DNA of 64,000 nt from Lactococcus hircilactis (GTDB taxonomy: Bacteria; Bacillota; Bacilli; Lactobacillales; Streptococcaceae), in NCBI RefSeq assembly GCF_009601015.1, contig NZ_WITJ01000001.1, positions 62,001-126,000 on the forward strand. The letters are read 5' to 3'. The notes under the pieces were generated by a model. The model was given only the letters and a program-made list of their open reading frames with translations. It did not search any database and was not told the DNA's origin. Made by a program: the position numbers and the translations under genes. This document shows positions 8,919 through 16,478 of the stretch, in pieces; within the stretch, counting starts at the first letter, position 1, and each line of letters opens with the position of its first letter.

Positions 8919-9776
8919 TTAATTAACTTGAATCGTTGTCATACCATTTCTGATTGAATGACCAGCAAGTGCTAAGCTAACAATTGCTTGCGAATTCATC
9001 ATTTGATCAGTCCAAGTGTCTCCTGCAGCTACCGTACTAAATATTTTACTGTATTTGACAACTCCATCAATAGAAATCCACTGTTCATACTCATAGGTTG
9101 GAGTTGGTGTGGACGGCTGCGTTGTGCCACTTGAAACCTGCGAAGAGCTGGACGTTCCTGAAGAAGCAGAATTGCTTGAGCCCGTATTAGCGGAAGCGAC
9201 ACCCGCTGAAGAAGTCCTACCAGAAACACTTGATCCGTTTGAAGCAGTGGATTGAGAAGCGTTTGAGCCTGAAGATGAGCTATTTAAAGCCGTAGCTACT
9301 TTTTGAGCGGCTTGAGCTTGCTCATTTTGTTTACCTGCATCTGTCGCATGAGCCTGATAATCTTTGACTGCTGCTTGCGCTTTTTTGATAAGCGCTAACC
9401 GAGCACTGAAAGCTTTAACTGCGTTAGTGTCTTTTACTTTTTCTGATTGATTACTCAATTTTGAAATTGCATCTGTAACTGCTTTAATATCCGAATCTGT
9501 TGGATTTTTTGTTGCTGTAGCAAGGAGCGTCGCAACATTTTTTTCAGCTGCAGTTTCTTTATCTTTGGCAAGTCGCTCTGCCTTTTCTTGTGCCGCTTTT
9601 GCAGCTGCTTCTTTTTTAGCTTCTGCTTTTTGCTTACTGACTTCTTGTTCGTGCTGAACATTGTTATCGTGGACAGCTGCACCAACTCCTATACCAACTC
9701 CTCCTAAAACGAGGATTGTTCCCGCAGCAATCGCAATATTTCGTTGTTTTTTATTCCAATTTTTAGGGTTAATCAT
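8919..9776 (-). CDS. Membrane-anchored Ala/Lys coiled-coil, Ser-rich extracellular protein
   Basis: The 285-residue protein begins with a short basic segment, one transmembrane helix (about residues 13-35) and an Ala/Lys/Glu-rich coiled coil up to about residue 140. A Ser/Thr/Gly-rich linker follows (about 165-215), then a C-terminal domain of some 60 residues starting YEYEQWISIDGVVKYSK. The layout suggests a stalk that presents the last domain outside the membrane. The ribosome binding site AGGAG lies 6 bases before the ATG. I know no function. It could be an accessory of the mating apparatus or of the adhesin downstream. Confidence 0.6.
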   Translation of the reverse strand: MINPKNWNKKQRNIAIAAGTILVLGGVGIGVGAAVHDNNVQHEQEVSKQKAEAKKEAAAKAAQEKAERLAKDKETAAEKNVATLLATATKNPTDSDIKAVTDAISKLSNQSEKVKDTNAVKAFSARLALIKKAQAAVKDYQAHATDAGKQNEQAQAAQKVATALNSSSSGSNASQSTASNGSSVSGRTSSAGVASANTGSSNSASSGTSSSSQVSSGTTQPSTPTPTYEYEQWISIDGVVKYSKIFSTVAAGDTWTDQMMNSQAIVSLALAGHSIRNGMTTIQVN

Positions 9777-9812
9777 GGTTGACTCCTTTTTCTAACGCTA
9801 TTACTGTTTTGC

Positions 9813-10196
9813 TCAATTATCGTCGGAAATTTGTTTTTTTCGTTCATCCAGTCTCAGCCGGAATTCCTCTATCACTTCTTCATCATCAATACTTTCAAGT
9901 ATTGCCTTAAAAACTTGTTGACGTTCTGTTTGAGTCATGTGTTTTTTGATAAAAGAAAGGCTTGAAGCCAGCCATTTTTCATGGTTTCTTCTTGAATTAG
10001 AACTGATTTCAGGAAGTTCTAGTAACTGCAAGGCTTCTTCTAACTCTGGATAGTAAGCACGATACTGATTAAGCGTACTTAGTCCCACAGAAAGACGCTT
10101 TGCGATATCAGGGATAGACAAACGCTCCTCTCTCCAAACTTTGATTTCACTCAATCTCGGAGCGATATGTGATTCATATTTGGTTGGTTTTGCCAT
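9813..10196 (-). CDS. Helix-turn-helix protein (terminase-small-subunit/resolvase-like HTH)
   Basis: The 127-residue protein contains a helix-turn-helix around residues 20-45 (REERLSIPDIAKRLSVGLSTLNQYR), of the type found in small terminase subunits and resolvase tails. The remaining two thirds is charged and helical. It probably binds element DNA, for example as a regulator or accessory transfer factor. Its start immediately follows the stop of the upstream gene, so translation is likely coupled. Confidence 0.55.
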   Translation of the reverse strand: MAKPTKYESHIAPRLSEIKVWREERLSIPDIAKRLSVGLSTLNQYRAYYPELEEALQLLELPEISSNSRRNHEKWLASSLSFIKKHMTQTERQQVFKAILESIDDEEVIEEFRLRLDERKKQISDDN

Positions 10197-10673
10197 TTAT
10201 TTTTCACTCAACAAATTATCTTTTTTGAATTTGTCCCAATACTTTGCATAATCACTCATGAGCGAACCTGCCGTTTGCTCGTCCATGTCAGCAATCACAA
10301 TTTCACGCGGATTATTCTGTGCAGTCAGTTCAGCTTCAATTTGGCTTTTAAAAAGACTTTGACTGAATTGCTCATCATCTCGGCTTATCATTGGCTTTCC
10401 ATAAGCTTCTCGTTTACAGAGCAGCGTTCCATCCAACATAAAGTAAGCAATGCTTTCCCATTCTTGTTTCACAAGTTCAACCGCATCTATTTCTACTTCT
10501 GGGCGATGTGCGTAAGTGGCTTTAAGTGTTCCAGCTGGAATTAGACTTTCGTAAGTCATCAAATCAGTTTTATCAATTCCTTGTACTGCAAGTACATAAT
10601 AAAAGCGAAAGGACATTAGCTTTTCTTGATTTTCAATCATTACTCGTAAAAGTGTTTCTTTCTCAACAATCAT
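10197..10673 (-). CDS. Hypothetical protein of ICE operon
   Basis: The 158-residue soluble protein shows no domain I recognise. It is acidic, with alternating predicted strands and helices (FRFYYVLAVQG, ESIAYFMLDGTLLCKREAYG). The ATG overlaps the region right after the DUF805-like gene (1-base gap), and the HTH gene follows directly, so all three are translated from one message. Confidence 0.5.
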   Translation of the reverse strand: MIVEKETLLRVMIENQEKLMSFRFYYVLAVQGIDKTDLMTYESLIPAGTLKATYAHRPEVEIDAVELVKQEWESIAYFMLDGTLLCKREAYGKPMISRDDEQFSQSLFKSQIEAELTAQNNPREIVIADMDEQTAGSLMSDYAKYWDKFKKDNLLSEK

Positions 10674-10674
10674 T

Positions 10675-11313
10675 TTATTCTCCTATCGTTTGACCTTTGA
10701 AATAATCAAGGTCTTCTTGTGTCCTCTGCGGACGCTTTGTTTCGGGTAGTGCCATACACAAAATTGGAAGAATGAACCCTCCAAGAGGTACAACTATAAC
10801 AAATGCAAGTGCCGCATTGCCGATTGAGCGACATCTCCTTACTGTTAGTGTAAGCCAAGGCACTAGCCAATAGAGATTAAGGATAACAATACCCACCATT
10901 CCAATAAGTAAGCTCTGTGAAGGCGCAACAATTAGTCTCAATGTTACTTGATTCTGAGTGCTAAACTGTTTAACCCAAATCCAAGCATCATGCCCAAAGT
11001 TTTTGTAGAAAACAAAATTGACAAAAACCATGAATACCATCGACCAAAGGTACCCGACAATGTAATCTCTGCGATTTGCCTTTCCCCATGTTTGAGCTGC
11101 TTTTCTGAAATAATCGTTAAAGCTCTGTCTCACAGCTTCCAATGGTTGCCACGTTCTTTCAAGCGTGGGAAGATTAAAGAGCTTAGAAAGTCCTTTAAAG
11201 ATCCAACGAATGATAACAAACGATAAATTCACAAACTGCTTAACACAATAAAGGATTACGCCTAGTAAGAATAGGGCAGCAACGGGGATAAATACGATAA
11301 GTCCTGCAATCAT
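10675..11313 (-). CDS. DUF805-like membrane protein
   Basis: The 212-residue protein has an N-terminal hydrophobic segment, a cytosolic amphipathic stretch, and then a membrane domain with four helices. The motifs NRRDYIVGYLWSMVF and TVRRCRSIGNAALAF match the pattern of DUF805 proteins (R-x-x-Y-W then R-x-D-x-G). Function in this family is unknown. It lies 2 bases downstream of parA, so it belongs to the same transcript. Confidence 0.6.
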   Translation of the reverse strand: MIAGLIVFIPVAALFLLGVILYCVKQFVNLSFVIIRWIFKGLSKLFNLPTLERTWQPLEAVRQSFNDYFRKAAQTWGKANRRDYIVGYLWSMVFMVFVNFVFYKNFGHDAWIWVKQFSTQNQVTLRLIVAPSQSLLIGMVGIVILNLYWLVPWLTLTVRRCRSIGNAALAFVIVVPLGGFILPILCMALPETKRPQRTQEDLDYFKGQTIGE

Positions 11314-11315
11314 TT

Positions 11316-12143
11316 TTACGCCTCACAAATCTTCTGATAAATCGTTTCTACTTGCTTAATGAACTTGCGATGACTCGCATCTTGATATTTGGCTTGATTT
11401 TCCAAATCGAAGATAGACAGGTTATCAATCTTGGTAAGATGAATCATTTCACGGTCCGGAACGAATCCAATAAATAAATCAGGGTGCTGCTTCATCAAAT
11501 CCTCAAAGTCCTTTTTAAATTGAACATGACTTCTTCCAACATGTTTGACCTTATTTCCTAGCACAAAGATTTTCGCATTAACGAGCGATTCCATCGTCAT
11601 AGGATTGATTTCGATTTTCTCAATGACATTGATATTCTTCATCACTTCGGGAATTAAATCCATTGCGTCGTTGTCAACGTCCGCTACAATAACCAATTTA
11701 TCTGCGACCAGTAAAACATTTTGTGTAATCATTGAATTATCATTATGCGGGTCAAAGACCACGTAGTCATATTTTTCTTGAATTTCAGCCATGTGCTTCA
11801 TTGCCCAGAAAAAGAGATAACGCCGCCCCATTCCTTGTTTCACACGGTCTTCCTCATTACTGAGGTTCATATTTCCTGCAATAAGCCAGATACGTTCATC
11901 TACTTGTAGAGGAGTGGGATTGCTATTGTTCTCAAATAAGCTTGTTGCTTCATTCTCTGGTTTTATTTTATCAGAAAGTTCCTTATTTGTAAAAAATCGA
12001 CGTGTCGCACTTATCGTAGAATAATCCGTGTCAATGATTAATGTGTTTTTCCCTTGCTTTTGCTGATACTTCGCAAAATTTATAACATGAGTTGTAGCTC
12101 CTGAGCCGCCTTTTAATTTTACAAAACCAATAAATTCTGTCAT
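11316..12143 (-). CDS. parA: ParA/MinD-family partition ATPase with altered Walker A
   Basis: The 275-residue protein has the ParA fold: a deviant Walker A at residues 9-17 (VKLKGGSGATT), then NTLIIDTDYSTISATRRFF, a Walker A' context, and YDYVVFDPHNDNS in the Walker B position. ParA ATPases move or pair replicons on the nucleoid. Here the P-loop Lys that contacts the phosphates (KGGxGK in relatives) is Ala, while the upstream signature Lys is present. This could reduce ATP hydrolysis or mark a subfamily. The upstream gene overlaps it by 4 bases (ATGA) and likely encodes the partner protein. Confidence 0.8.
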   Translation of the reverse strand: MTEFIGFVKLKGGSGATTHVINFAKYQQKQGKNTLIIDTDYSTISATRRFFTNKELSDKIKPENEATSLFENNSNPTPLQVDERIWLIAGNMNLSNEEDRVKQGMGRRYLFFWAMKHMAEIQEKYDYVVFDPHNDNSMITQNVLLVADKLVIVADVDNDAMDLIPEVMKNINVIEKIEINPMTMESLVNAKIFVLGNKVKHVGRSHVQFKKDFEDLMKQHPDLFIGFVPDREMIHLTKIDNLSIFDLENQAKYQDASHRKFIKQVETIYQKICEA

Positions 12144-12637
12144 GATTGACCTCTCCTCTGATTGATTTTCCAGGCATTGAAATCATTAATAAGGTTTTGG
12201 TCAACTAAAAAATCATACGCAGACCAAATTTCCATATCAATCAATTTCTGTAAAAAGGAGCTAGGGTTAGGAACGGGTGTCCCCACTTTGTCCCGGCGAA
12301 GCGGAACACGTTGTCCAGCTGCATCTTTCATTATCTCAATCTGACTGGGTAAAAGGGTAAATTGAATATTTTTCTTTGTTTCAGGTAACTTAGCAGTATT
12401 CCAAACAACCTTAGTTGCTTTGCCAAGTGCAGTGGTAGGAACTTCTTCTGGAAGTTGCGGTTGTTCTGGTTGTGAAGTTTCCGTAACATCCATTGTCTCA
12501 TTTTTGGGTTTTACTGGTTTCCATGTTTCTTCGATGAAATCCAGTTCCTCCTCATCTTGTTCGGAATAAGATTTTTTCTTTTGTGGCACAGGTTTTTGTG
12601 ACTCTGAGAACCCCTCCAATGCATCAAAATTTGCCAT
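12140..12637 (-). CDS. Probable partition partner of ParA (ParB-like role), family unknown
   Basis: The 165-residue protein has an acidic, Pro/Glu-rich and probably disordered first half and a compact basic C-terminal part (from about residue 85). It overlaps parA by 4 bases and is the first gene after a consensus promoter with a palindrome. A small adaptor that binds a centromere-like site and regulates the operon is the usual neighbour of ParA, so I infer that role. There is no HTH I can identify, and the inference rests on context. Confidence 0.5.
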   Translation of the reverse strand: MANFDALEGFSESQKPVPQKKKSYSEQDEEELDFIEETWKPVKPKNETMDVTETSQPEQPQLPEEVPTTALGKATKVVWNTAKLPETKKNIQFTLLPSQIEIMKDAAGQRVPLRRDKVGTPVPNPSSFLQKLIDMEIWSAYDFLVDQNLINDFNAWKINQRRGQS

Positions 12638-12761
12638 TTTTTATTTTTACTCTCCTCTCCTTGACATTTCTTACCAGAATTTACTGTCTTCGCTCATTGT
12701 AAGCCATGCTCCGTCCGCCGTACTCATGCTTACGAGGTACTATTCAATTCCTTATGAGATG

Positions 12762-12798
12762 ATTATAGCATAAATAGTTGTCGTCGTCAACTATTTAT
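12762..12798 (-). promoter_or_regulatory. Consensus promoter with embedded 11-bp inverted repeat, upstream of the par operon
   Basis: On the minus strand TTGACG (12790-12785) and TATAAT (12767-12762) are 17 bases apart. A perfect inverted repeat (ATAAATAGTTG and CAACTATTTAT, 7-base spacer, 12770-12798) covers the -35 and the spacer, so a bound protein would block polymerase. It precedes the 165-residue gene and parA. Autoregulation by a par or rep protein is the likely purpose, and the site may double as a partition site. Confidence 0.8.
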
Positions 12799-12820
12799 AA
12801 TCATCCAAAATCAGTTCAAG

Positions 12821-14263
12821 CTAAACCCAAGGTCCATCCATTGGAATATAGAAATTTGTAATCCGCGCAGCCGTAGCAGCTGCTTCTGCTCGTTCAATCT
12901 CCTGCTTTTCTCGCAAAATTTGAAGATGACCTGTCATATATTGGTCATAGGATTTTGGAAATAAGCAATGCCCCCTTGTGTAATCTTTAGCTGCCCGGAA
13001 ATTCTCTACGAGATTAGGGACTTTAGCTTCACATTCATCAACAAGCTCTTGCTTTGTGAGTTCGCCTTGCTCTGCATTTTTCAAATTCATCTGGTCTATT
13101 TCGTCAAATACCGCAATTAAGGGAACTAATTGTTCATCAATAATTTCTGCTTTGATTTCTGGCTCCAAAACAAATGCAAATCTTCCTTCAAGAATTTCTT
13201 TGATTTTTGATTTGAAAAAATGTTTGCCCTTAATTGCTTCATCCTCTTTACTGAAATCAGTATTATTAAAATCAGTTTTACTCGGGGCAGATTTTCTGGT
13301 TTGCGCAAACTGGTTTTTCTGGTTTCCAGAAACCAGATTTTCTGGTTTCCCATTTTTTTCTGCATTAAACTGGGCTTTTTCAGGGGGGACCTTTTTCAAA
13401 TTTTGGGAAACTGGTTTTTCTGGTTTCCCGTTTTTTTGAGCGTCATGTAACATTTCAATCGCTTTTTCATTTTGCTTCATCCAAAGAAATTCAAGTTGCT
13501 GGATAAAATCCGAAAGAGTCCAATCTTCTTTTTTTGACTTTAAATTTTTGAAAATGTTTCGGAAAGAATTATCAAATTCTTTTTTCGTTTGGTCCCGAAA
13601 TTTTGACTTCTCCTTCGTTGACAAAGACAATCGTTTAACCTGACGCATCAGAAAAGCACTGATTTCAAAAAGATGTGCATCCGCAATTCGAAAAAGTAAA
13701 TCGAATTTGTGAATTTTGAATAATTTAACAACATCTTCCATGCTGCAGTCTTGTTCCTGAGATAGAATAAAACTGATAAACAGAGGTTCTAGCTCCGAAA
13801 TTTTGAGTATCAGTCCTTGATTTTTAGTTGCTAAAAGAAAGAGATTAAGTAGCTCAATCAGCCGTTTTTTCGTGATAAAATGACGTTCTTTAGCTGTTCC
13901 ATCTACTTTCTTGAGATAAGATTTTGCGGTTGAACCATTTTGCTTTACGATAATAAGTAGATTATAATGAATCAGTTCGTTGACTTTGTCTCTTACTTTT
14001 TCCAAACTCCAATCAAAATAGAAAGCAATTTCTGCCTGTGGAAACAAGAAATAATTATCCCCATTTTCATCTTCCCAACCATTTTTTTCTGAAAGGTTGA
14101 GCCGATTGCGATAAAAACCATACAAGATCTTGGCGTCTGATGATAGCTCCTGGTACCGTTCACTATAATAAAACGTTTGCGGTACTCTGAAAAAACGTTC
14201 TGTCTTAGTGTCATGGCGATTAAATATCTGTCCTGAATCAGGAAACGGTGGTGGTGTTGACAT
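12821..14263 (-). CDS. repA: RepA_N-family plasmid replication initiator
   Basis: The 480-residue protein has the RepA_N N-terminal domain: RFFRVPQTFYYSERYQELS, SSDAKILYGFYRNRLNLS and EKNGWEDENGDNYFLFP correspond to the typical start of this family. A long charged middle with near repeats (GKPEKPVSQNLKK, GKPENLVSGNQKN) follows, then a C-terminal domain. RepA_N proteins start theta replication of many Firmicute plasmids, and in TnGBS-type ICEs they maintain the excised circle. I use the ATG at 14263 (MSTPPPF), where GGGAG lies 6 bases upstream. The origin often lies inside such a gene; the repeat-rich stretch around 13270-13440 is a candidate. Confidence 0.85.
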   Translation of the reverse strand: MSTPPPFPDSGQIFNRHDTKTERFFRVPQTFYYSERYQELSSDAKILYGFYRNRLNLSEKNGWEDENGDNYFLFPQAEIAFYFDWSLEKVRDKVNELIHYNLLIIVKQNGSTAKSYLKKVDGTAKERHFITKKRLIELLNLFLLATKNQGLILKISELEPLFISFILSQEQDCSMEDVVKLFKIHKFDLLFRIADAHLFEISAFLMRQVKRLSLSTKEKSKFRDQTKKEFDNSFRNIFKNLKSKKEDWTLSDFIQQLEFLWMKQNEKAIEMLHDAQKNGKPEKPVSQNLKKVPPEKAQFNAEKNGKPENLVSGNQKNQFAQTRKSAPSKTDFNNTDFSKEDEAIKGKHFFKSKIKEILEGRFAFVLEPEIKAEIIDEQLVPLIAVFDEIDQMNLKNAEQGELTKQELVDECEAKVPNLVENFRAAKDYTRGHCLFPKSYDQYMTGHLQILREKQEIERAEAAATAARITNFYIPMDGPWV

Positions 14264-14311
14264 AAAATTCTCCCTTGTATTTTCTAGTTTCCTGCCAAAG
14301 AAACTGTTAAT

Positions 14312-14355
14312 CAATCACAGGGAATCGAACCCTGAGCCAGCCTATCTGATGATTG
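14312..14355 (-). ncRNA. Mini tRNA-like structure 1
   Basis: A 6-bp outer stem (CAATCA with TGATTG) encloses a small CAG/CTG hairpin and a perfect T-arm (CAGGG, loop TTCGATT, CCCTG). There is no D-arm or anticodon arm, so this is not a decoding tRNA. Its core (TCAGAT, GGCTG, GGGTTCGATTCCC) is shared with the element at 14627, but the outer stem sequence differs and still pairs. It sits just upstream of repA. Processing by RNase P or Z, or a role in copy control, is speculation. Confidence 0.5.
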
Positions 14356-14359
14356 AGAA

Positions 14360-14581
14360 TTAAATGAGGTGTTTGATTTTGCAGTATTCTTCTAGCATTT
14401 GAAATTCCATAAGTTTTTCTAAATCTTTTTCTGCAGGTTCTAAAAATAGTCGCCTAAAAGAATGTGCGGCTTTGAATTTCTCAAATTCCGCAACTTGCTC
14501 GTCTGATAAAACGACGGTATGATAACTTCTTCCTGTTTCCGATAAAAATTTGAAAATAAGCAATTTATAATCTCCAATCAT
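14360..14581 (-). CDS. Hypothetical 73-residue protein
   Basis: The small acidic protein (MIGDYKLLIFKFLSETGRS) has a strand-rich N-terminus and a helical C-terminus (EPAEKDLEKLMEFQMLEEYC). The ribosome binding site is poor (AAAGAAAA). It lies between two tRNA-like sequences and may be real, but evidence is limited to composition and orientation. Confidence 0.4.
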   Translation of the reverse strand: MIGDYKLLIFKFLSETGRSYHTVVLSDEQVAEFEKFKAAHSFRRLFLEPAEKDLEKLMEFQMLEEYCKIKHLI

Positions 14582-14626
14582 TTTTTTCTTTGTAATTGAT
14601 AATATTAATAAGCAAATTTTGCTATA

Positions 14627-14672
14627 CAGAACGCGGGAATCGAACCCAAATCAGCCTGAATCTGACGTTCTG
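14627..14672 (-). ncRNA. Mini tRNA-like structure 2
   Basis: A perfect 7-bp outer stem (CAGAACG with CGTTCTG) encloses one hairpin (TCAG and CTGA, 7-base loop) and a T-arm with the loop TTCGATT. The layout is the same as the element at 14312, with a fully different but still paired outer stem, which supports a conserved fold. It is too short to be a normal tRNA. A weak reading frame of 71 codons overlaps it and is probably spurious. Confidence 0.55.
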
Positions 14673-14673
14673 C

Positions 14674-14701
14674 GAAATATCGCTTGGCAGTACGATATTT
14701 C
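14674..14701 (-). repeat. 9-bp inverted repeat next to mini tRNA-like structure 2
   Basis: GAAATATCG and CGATATTTC are separated by a 10-base loop and abut the tRNA-like structure. It may be an upstream hairpin of the same RNA. There is no T-run, so it is not a terminator. Confidence 0.5.
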
Positions 14702-14829
14702 AAAATTTTATATAACACCTTTGAATAGTTGAACCATTCAATAGACCTTACAGGCTTCGAGCCTGTTGCAATCATACCTAAGTAAAAGATAAGGATAGTT
14801 TTTCTGATTGCATCTTCCATTTAGAAAGG

Positions 14830-15360
14830 TCTGAAACACGCCAGCAACCAACTGGCGTGGAAGGAGTGGCTAAAGCATATCTTTAGCCGGAGAGTTTGGC
14901 CGTCCTTACGGACGTTAATAAAATTGTTCGCAGGGTTTCTTGATTACACCCCAAACACCAAGGAATCTTCTAATCTTATTCATACTTCATAGCATAAATG
15001 GTTAGAATGTTTTGCGCATTCAGCAACCTTGTTTGTAGCACACCTTTACCTCGCAGGCAGTCGGTTTTTGTCCCAATTTTTGCATCTAGTGATAGTAACC
15101 TGTGCCAACTCTCACACTATTGGCTCTCTTCCGACAGTAACCTATCTATACGTGAATTCTTTCACGGTGCATTAACTTGTACATCAGGATAGGACTTTAC
15201 AGTCCATACTGACGTACACCCTCTTTAGTAGCTACGCTGATAAGGGGGGCGGTAATTCAACTTTTAACACTACATGAGTGTGGTTGAACCCGAATTATTC
15301 AGTTTTAAAAGAACAGTTGACGCTCTGCTTGTTGCGCTCTTGTGCTACCGCTCCACAGAG
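14830..15360 (-). ncRNA. Large structured RNA candidate (GOLLD/ROOL-like class suspected)
   Basis: About 530 bases without a convincing gene contain a chain of well-paired hairpins: stems at 15256-15288, 15179-15217 (9 bp outer with one G-U pair, 5 bp inner), 15151-15166, 15005-15021, 14901-14914, 14868-14888 and 14837-14859. Read on the minus strand, two stems carry GTAA (GNRA) tetraloops; on the plus strand they would be TTAC, so the RNA is minus-strand. The GC-rich last stem is followed by a T-rich stretch, a possible 3' end. A tRNA-like gene lies 10 bases upstream. Large ornate RNAs next to tRNAs in mobile elements are known as GOLLD and ROOL; I cannot confirm membership. Confidence 0.65.
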
Positions 15361-15370
15361 GAGGTCAAAT

Positions 15371-15454
15371 GAGAGATGATGGAATTGAACCACCGATTAC
15401 AGTCTTTCCGTTTATTGCATGCAACTCTGCGCCTTACCACTTGGCTAATCTCTC
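15371..15454 (-). tRNA. tRNA-like gene with aberrant anticodon region (possibly degenerate)
   Basis: A perfect 7-bp acceptor stem (GAGAGAT with ATCTCTC), TA at positions 8-9, a D-arm (GCCAAGTGGTAAGGC) and a T-arm (GGTGG, TTCAATT, CCATC) are all in place over 84 bases. Between D- and T-arm lie 36 bases instead of the usual 23 or so, and I find no 5-bp anticodon stem with a 7-base loop. It is either a class II-like tRNA I cannot fold by eye, a tRNA with an insertion, or a pseudo-tRNA. No CCA is encoded. Confidence 0.5.
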
Positions 15455-15621
15455 TAAAGAATAAGTAAAAAACTTATTCAATTTTCTTTCGTAATGCTAG
15501 GCTCACGGGTAAAGTTATTGGTAGCATGATTAAATTTAAAACTAGAATCATGAAACCAGCTCGTGAATCAAGCGGTACGTTTATTGAGGTATTCTTTCCT
15601 ACAATTTTAAAATATCTTTTT
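15455..15621 (-). other. Gap with possible broken small membrane peptide gene
   Basis: An ATG at 15625 overlaps the stop of the upstream gene (ATGA) but meets a TAG after eight codons. In the neighbouring frame the same stretch reads KRYFKIVGKNTSINVPLDSR and then a hydrophobic segment (MILVLNLIMLPITLPVSLAL) ending RKKIE before a stop. A single-base shift would give a membrane peptide of about 50 residues. This is suggestive only. Confidence 0.3.
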
Positions 15622-15876
15622 TCATTTTTTAAACATCCTTCTGTTGTAGATTGCTAAATCAGTCTCAATTTGTGTTTCCAACCGATTTTTTTGAATTTTT
15701 TCAAAATAGTGCTCAATTTTTAGGTGCTTTTGATATTCCTTTAGGCTCTCGGTTAAAATATCTTGAACCATCGGCGAAAGAATTTTATAAAGAGCTGCTT
15801 CATCACTTTGAGCATTTGCAGCAATAAAAGAATCTAAAGCAAAAATTTTCACACGATTAAAATCTTTTATATCCAT
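15622..15876 (-). CDS. Hypothetical 84-residue protein
   Basis: The protein is helical and charged (MDIKDFNRVKIFALDSFIAANAQ to YNRRMFKK) with no family I know. GGAG lies 9 bases before the ATG, and the start overlaps the previous gene by 20 bases, so the pair is likely translated together. It lies upstream of the tRNA-like and structured RNA region of the element. Confidence 0.55.
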   Translation of the reverse strand: MDIKDFNRVKIFALDSFIAANAQSDEAALYKILSPMVQDILTESLKEYQKHLKIEHYFEKIQKNRLETQIETDLAIYNRRMFKK

Positions 15877-16147
15877 AGGGTTTCACTCCTTTACCAGTTG
15901 TTAGCAAAGCACTCCCGTGACTTCTTCTTTCAGCAATCATGATTTTTCCATTCTCAATTCTTTTGATTTCGTTAAACGCATAGTTAGGTACATCAACAAC
16001 TGAATGGTCATATCCCTCTTTGCGTTTTATCGAAATCCATGGAAATTCAATGATTCCAATATCGCCGTTAAAAAACACGACACGTTTTTTGTCAAAACGT
16101 CGTAAATCTCTAGGTTTTAATGCAAATCCTTTCGAACTAATATCCAT
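15857..16147 (-). CDS. Hypothetical 96-residue basic protein
   Basis: The protein is basic (MDISSKGFALKPRDLRRFDKKR to GVKPYGYKRF) with alternating strands (VVFFNGDIGIIEFPWISI), possibly a small beta-barrel nucleic-acid binder. AAGGAGAG precedes the ATG. It is the first clear gene of this small operon. No family assigned. Confidence 0.55.
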   Translation of the reverse strand: MDISSKGFALKPRDLRRFDKKRVVFFNGDIGIIEFPWISIKRKEGYDHSVVDVPNYAFNEIKRIENGKIMIAERRSHGSALLTTGKGVKPYGYKRF

Positions 16148-16213
16148 CTCTTCTCTCCTTTATTTTTTCTTATTCTCAGCTATTACAGCAAAGAGTAAGT
16201 TTTTGGTTGTAAA

Positions 16214-16281
16214 GCAGAATGAGGGGGTCGAACCCTCCCGTCAAAATGATGAACATAATGACAGACATCCAAATAATCTGC
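16214..16281 (-). ncRNA. tRNA-like sequence, T-arm and partial acceptor
   Basis: A perfect T-arm (GAGGG, TTCGACC, CCCTC) is followed by ATTCTGC, which pairs with GCAGATT 61 bases upstream at six of seven positions. The total of 68 bases is close to tRNA length, but D- and anticodon arms are not clear. It is the fourth tRNA-like sequence on this strand within 2 kb. Confidence 0.35.
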
Positions 16282-16309
16282 AAATATTTGGTGTTTCTAA
16301 GCACCAAAT

Positions 16310-16390
16310 TTAGTATTTAATGTAATCACAGTTTCTCTTTTGTTGCCAACCTTCATTTTTGTATACTTTGATAGATATTTTACTAAGCAT
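16310..16390 (-). CDS. 26-residue basic peptide
   Basis: The short frame reads MLSKISIKVYKNEGWQQKRN and ends CDYIKY. GGAGAG lies about 5 bases upstream of the ATG, and a hairpin (TTTGGTG with CACCAAA) follows the stop. It is too short for a family call; the strong ribosome binding site is the main support. Confidence 0.4.
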   Translation of the reverse strand: MLSKISIKVYKNEGWQQKRNCDYIKY

Positions 16391-16451
16391 AATCTCTCTC
16401 CTAAATGTATAAATATGCATATTTTGGATAAATATTTATTTTTTTGAAATT

Positions 16452-16478
16452 AAAAAACCATGTACCTCAGTACATGGT
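16452..16478 (-). terminator. Rho-independent terminator
   Basis: A 9-bp perfect stem (ACCATGTAC and GTACATGGT, loop of 4) is followed by six T on the minus strand. It would stop transcription entering the element from the right. Confidence 0.75.

Noticed and set aside
14605-14820. 71-codon reading frame on the minus strand
   Set aside because: No ribosome binding site, overlaps a well-paired tRNA-like structure and several hairpins; composition looks non-coding.
14830-15360. Group II intron or RNase P RNA
   Set aside because: No domain V-like hairpin, no intron-encoded protein, and none of the conserved RNase P core segments were seen.
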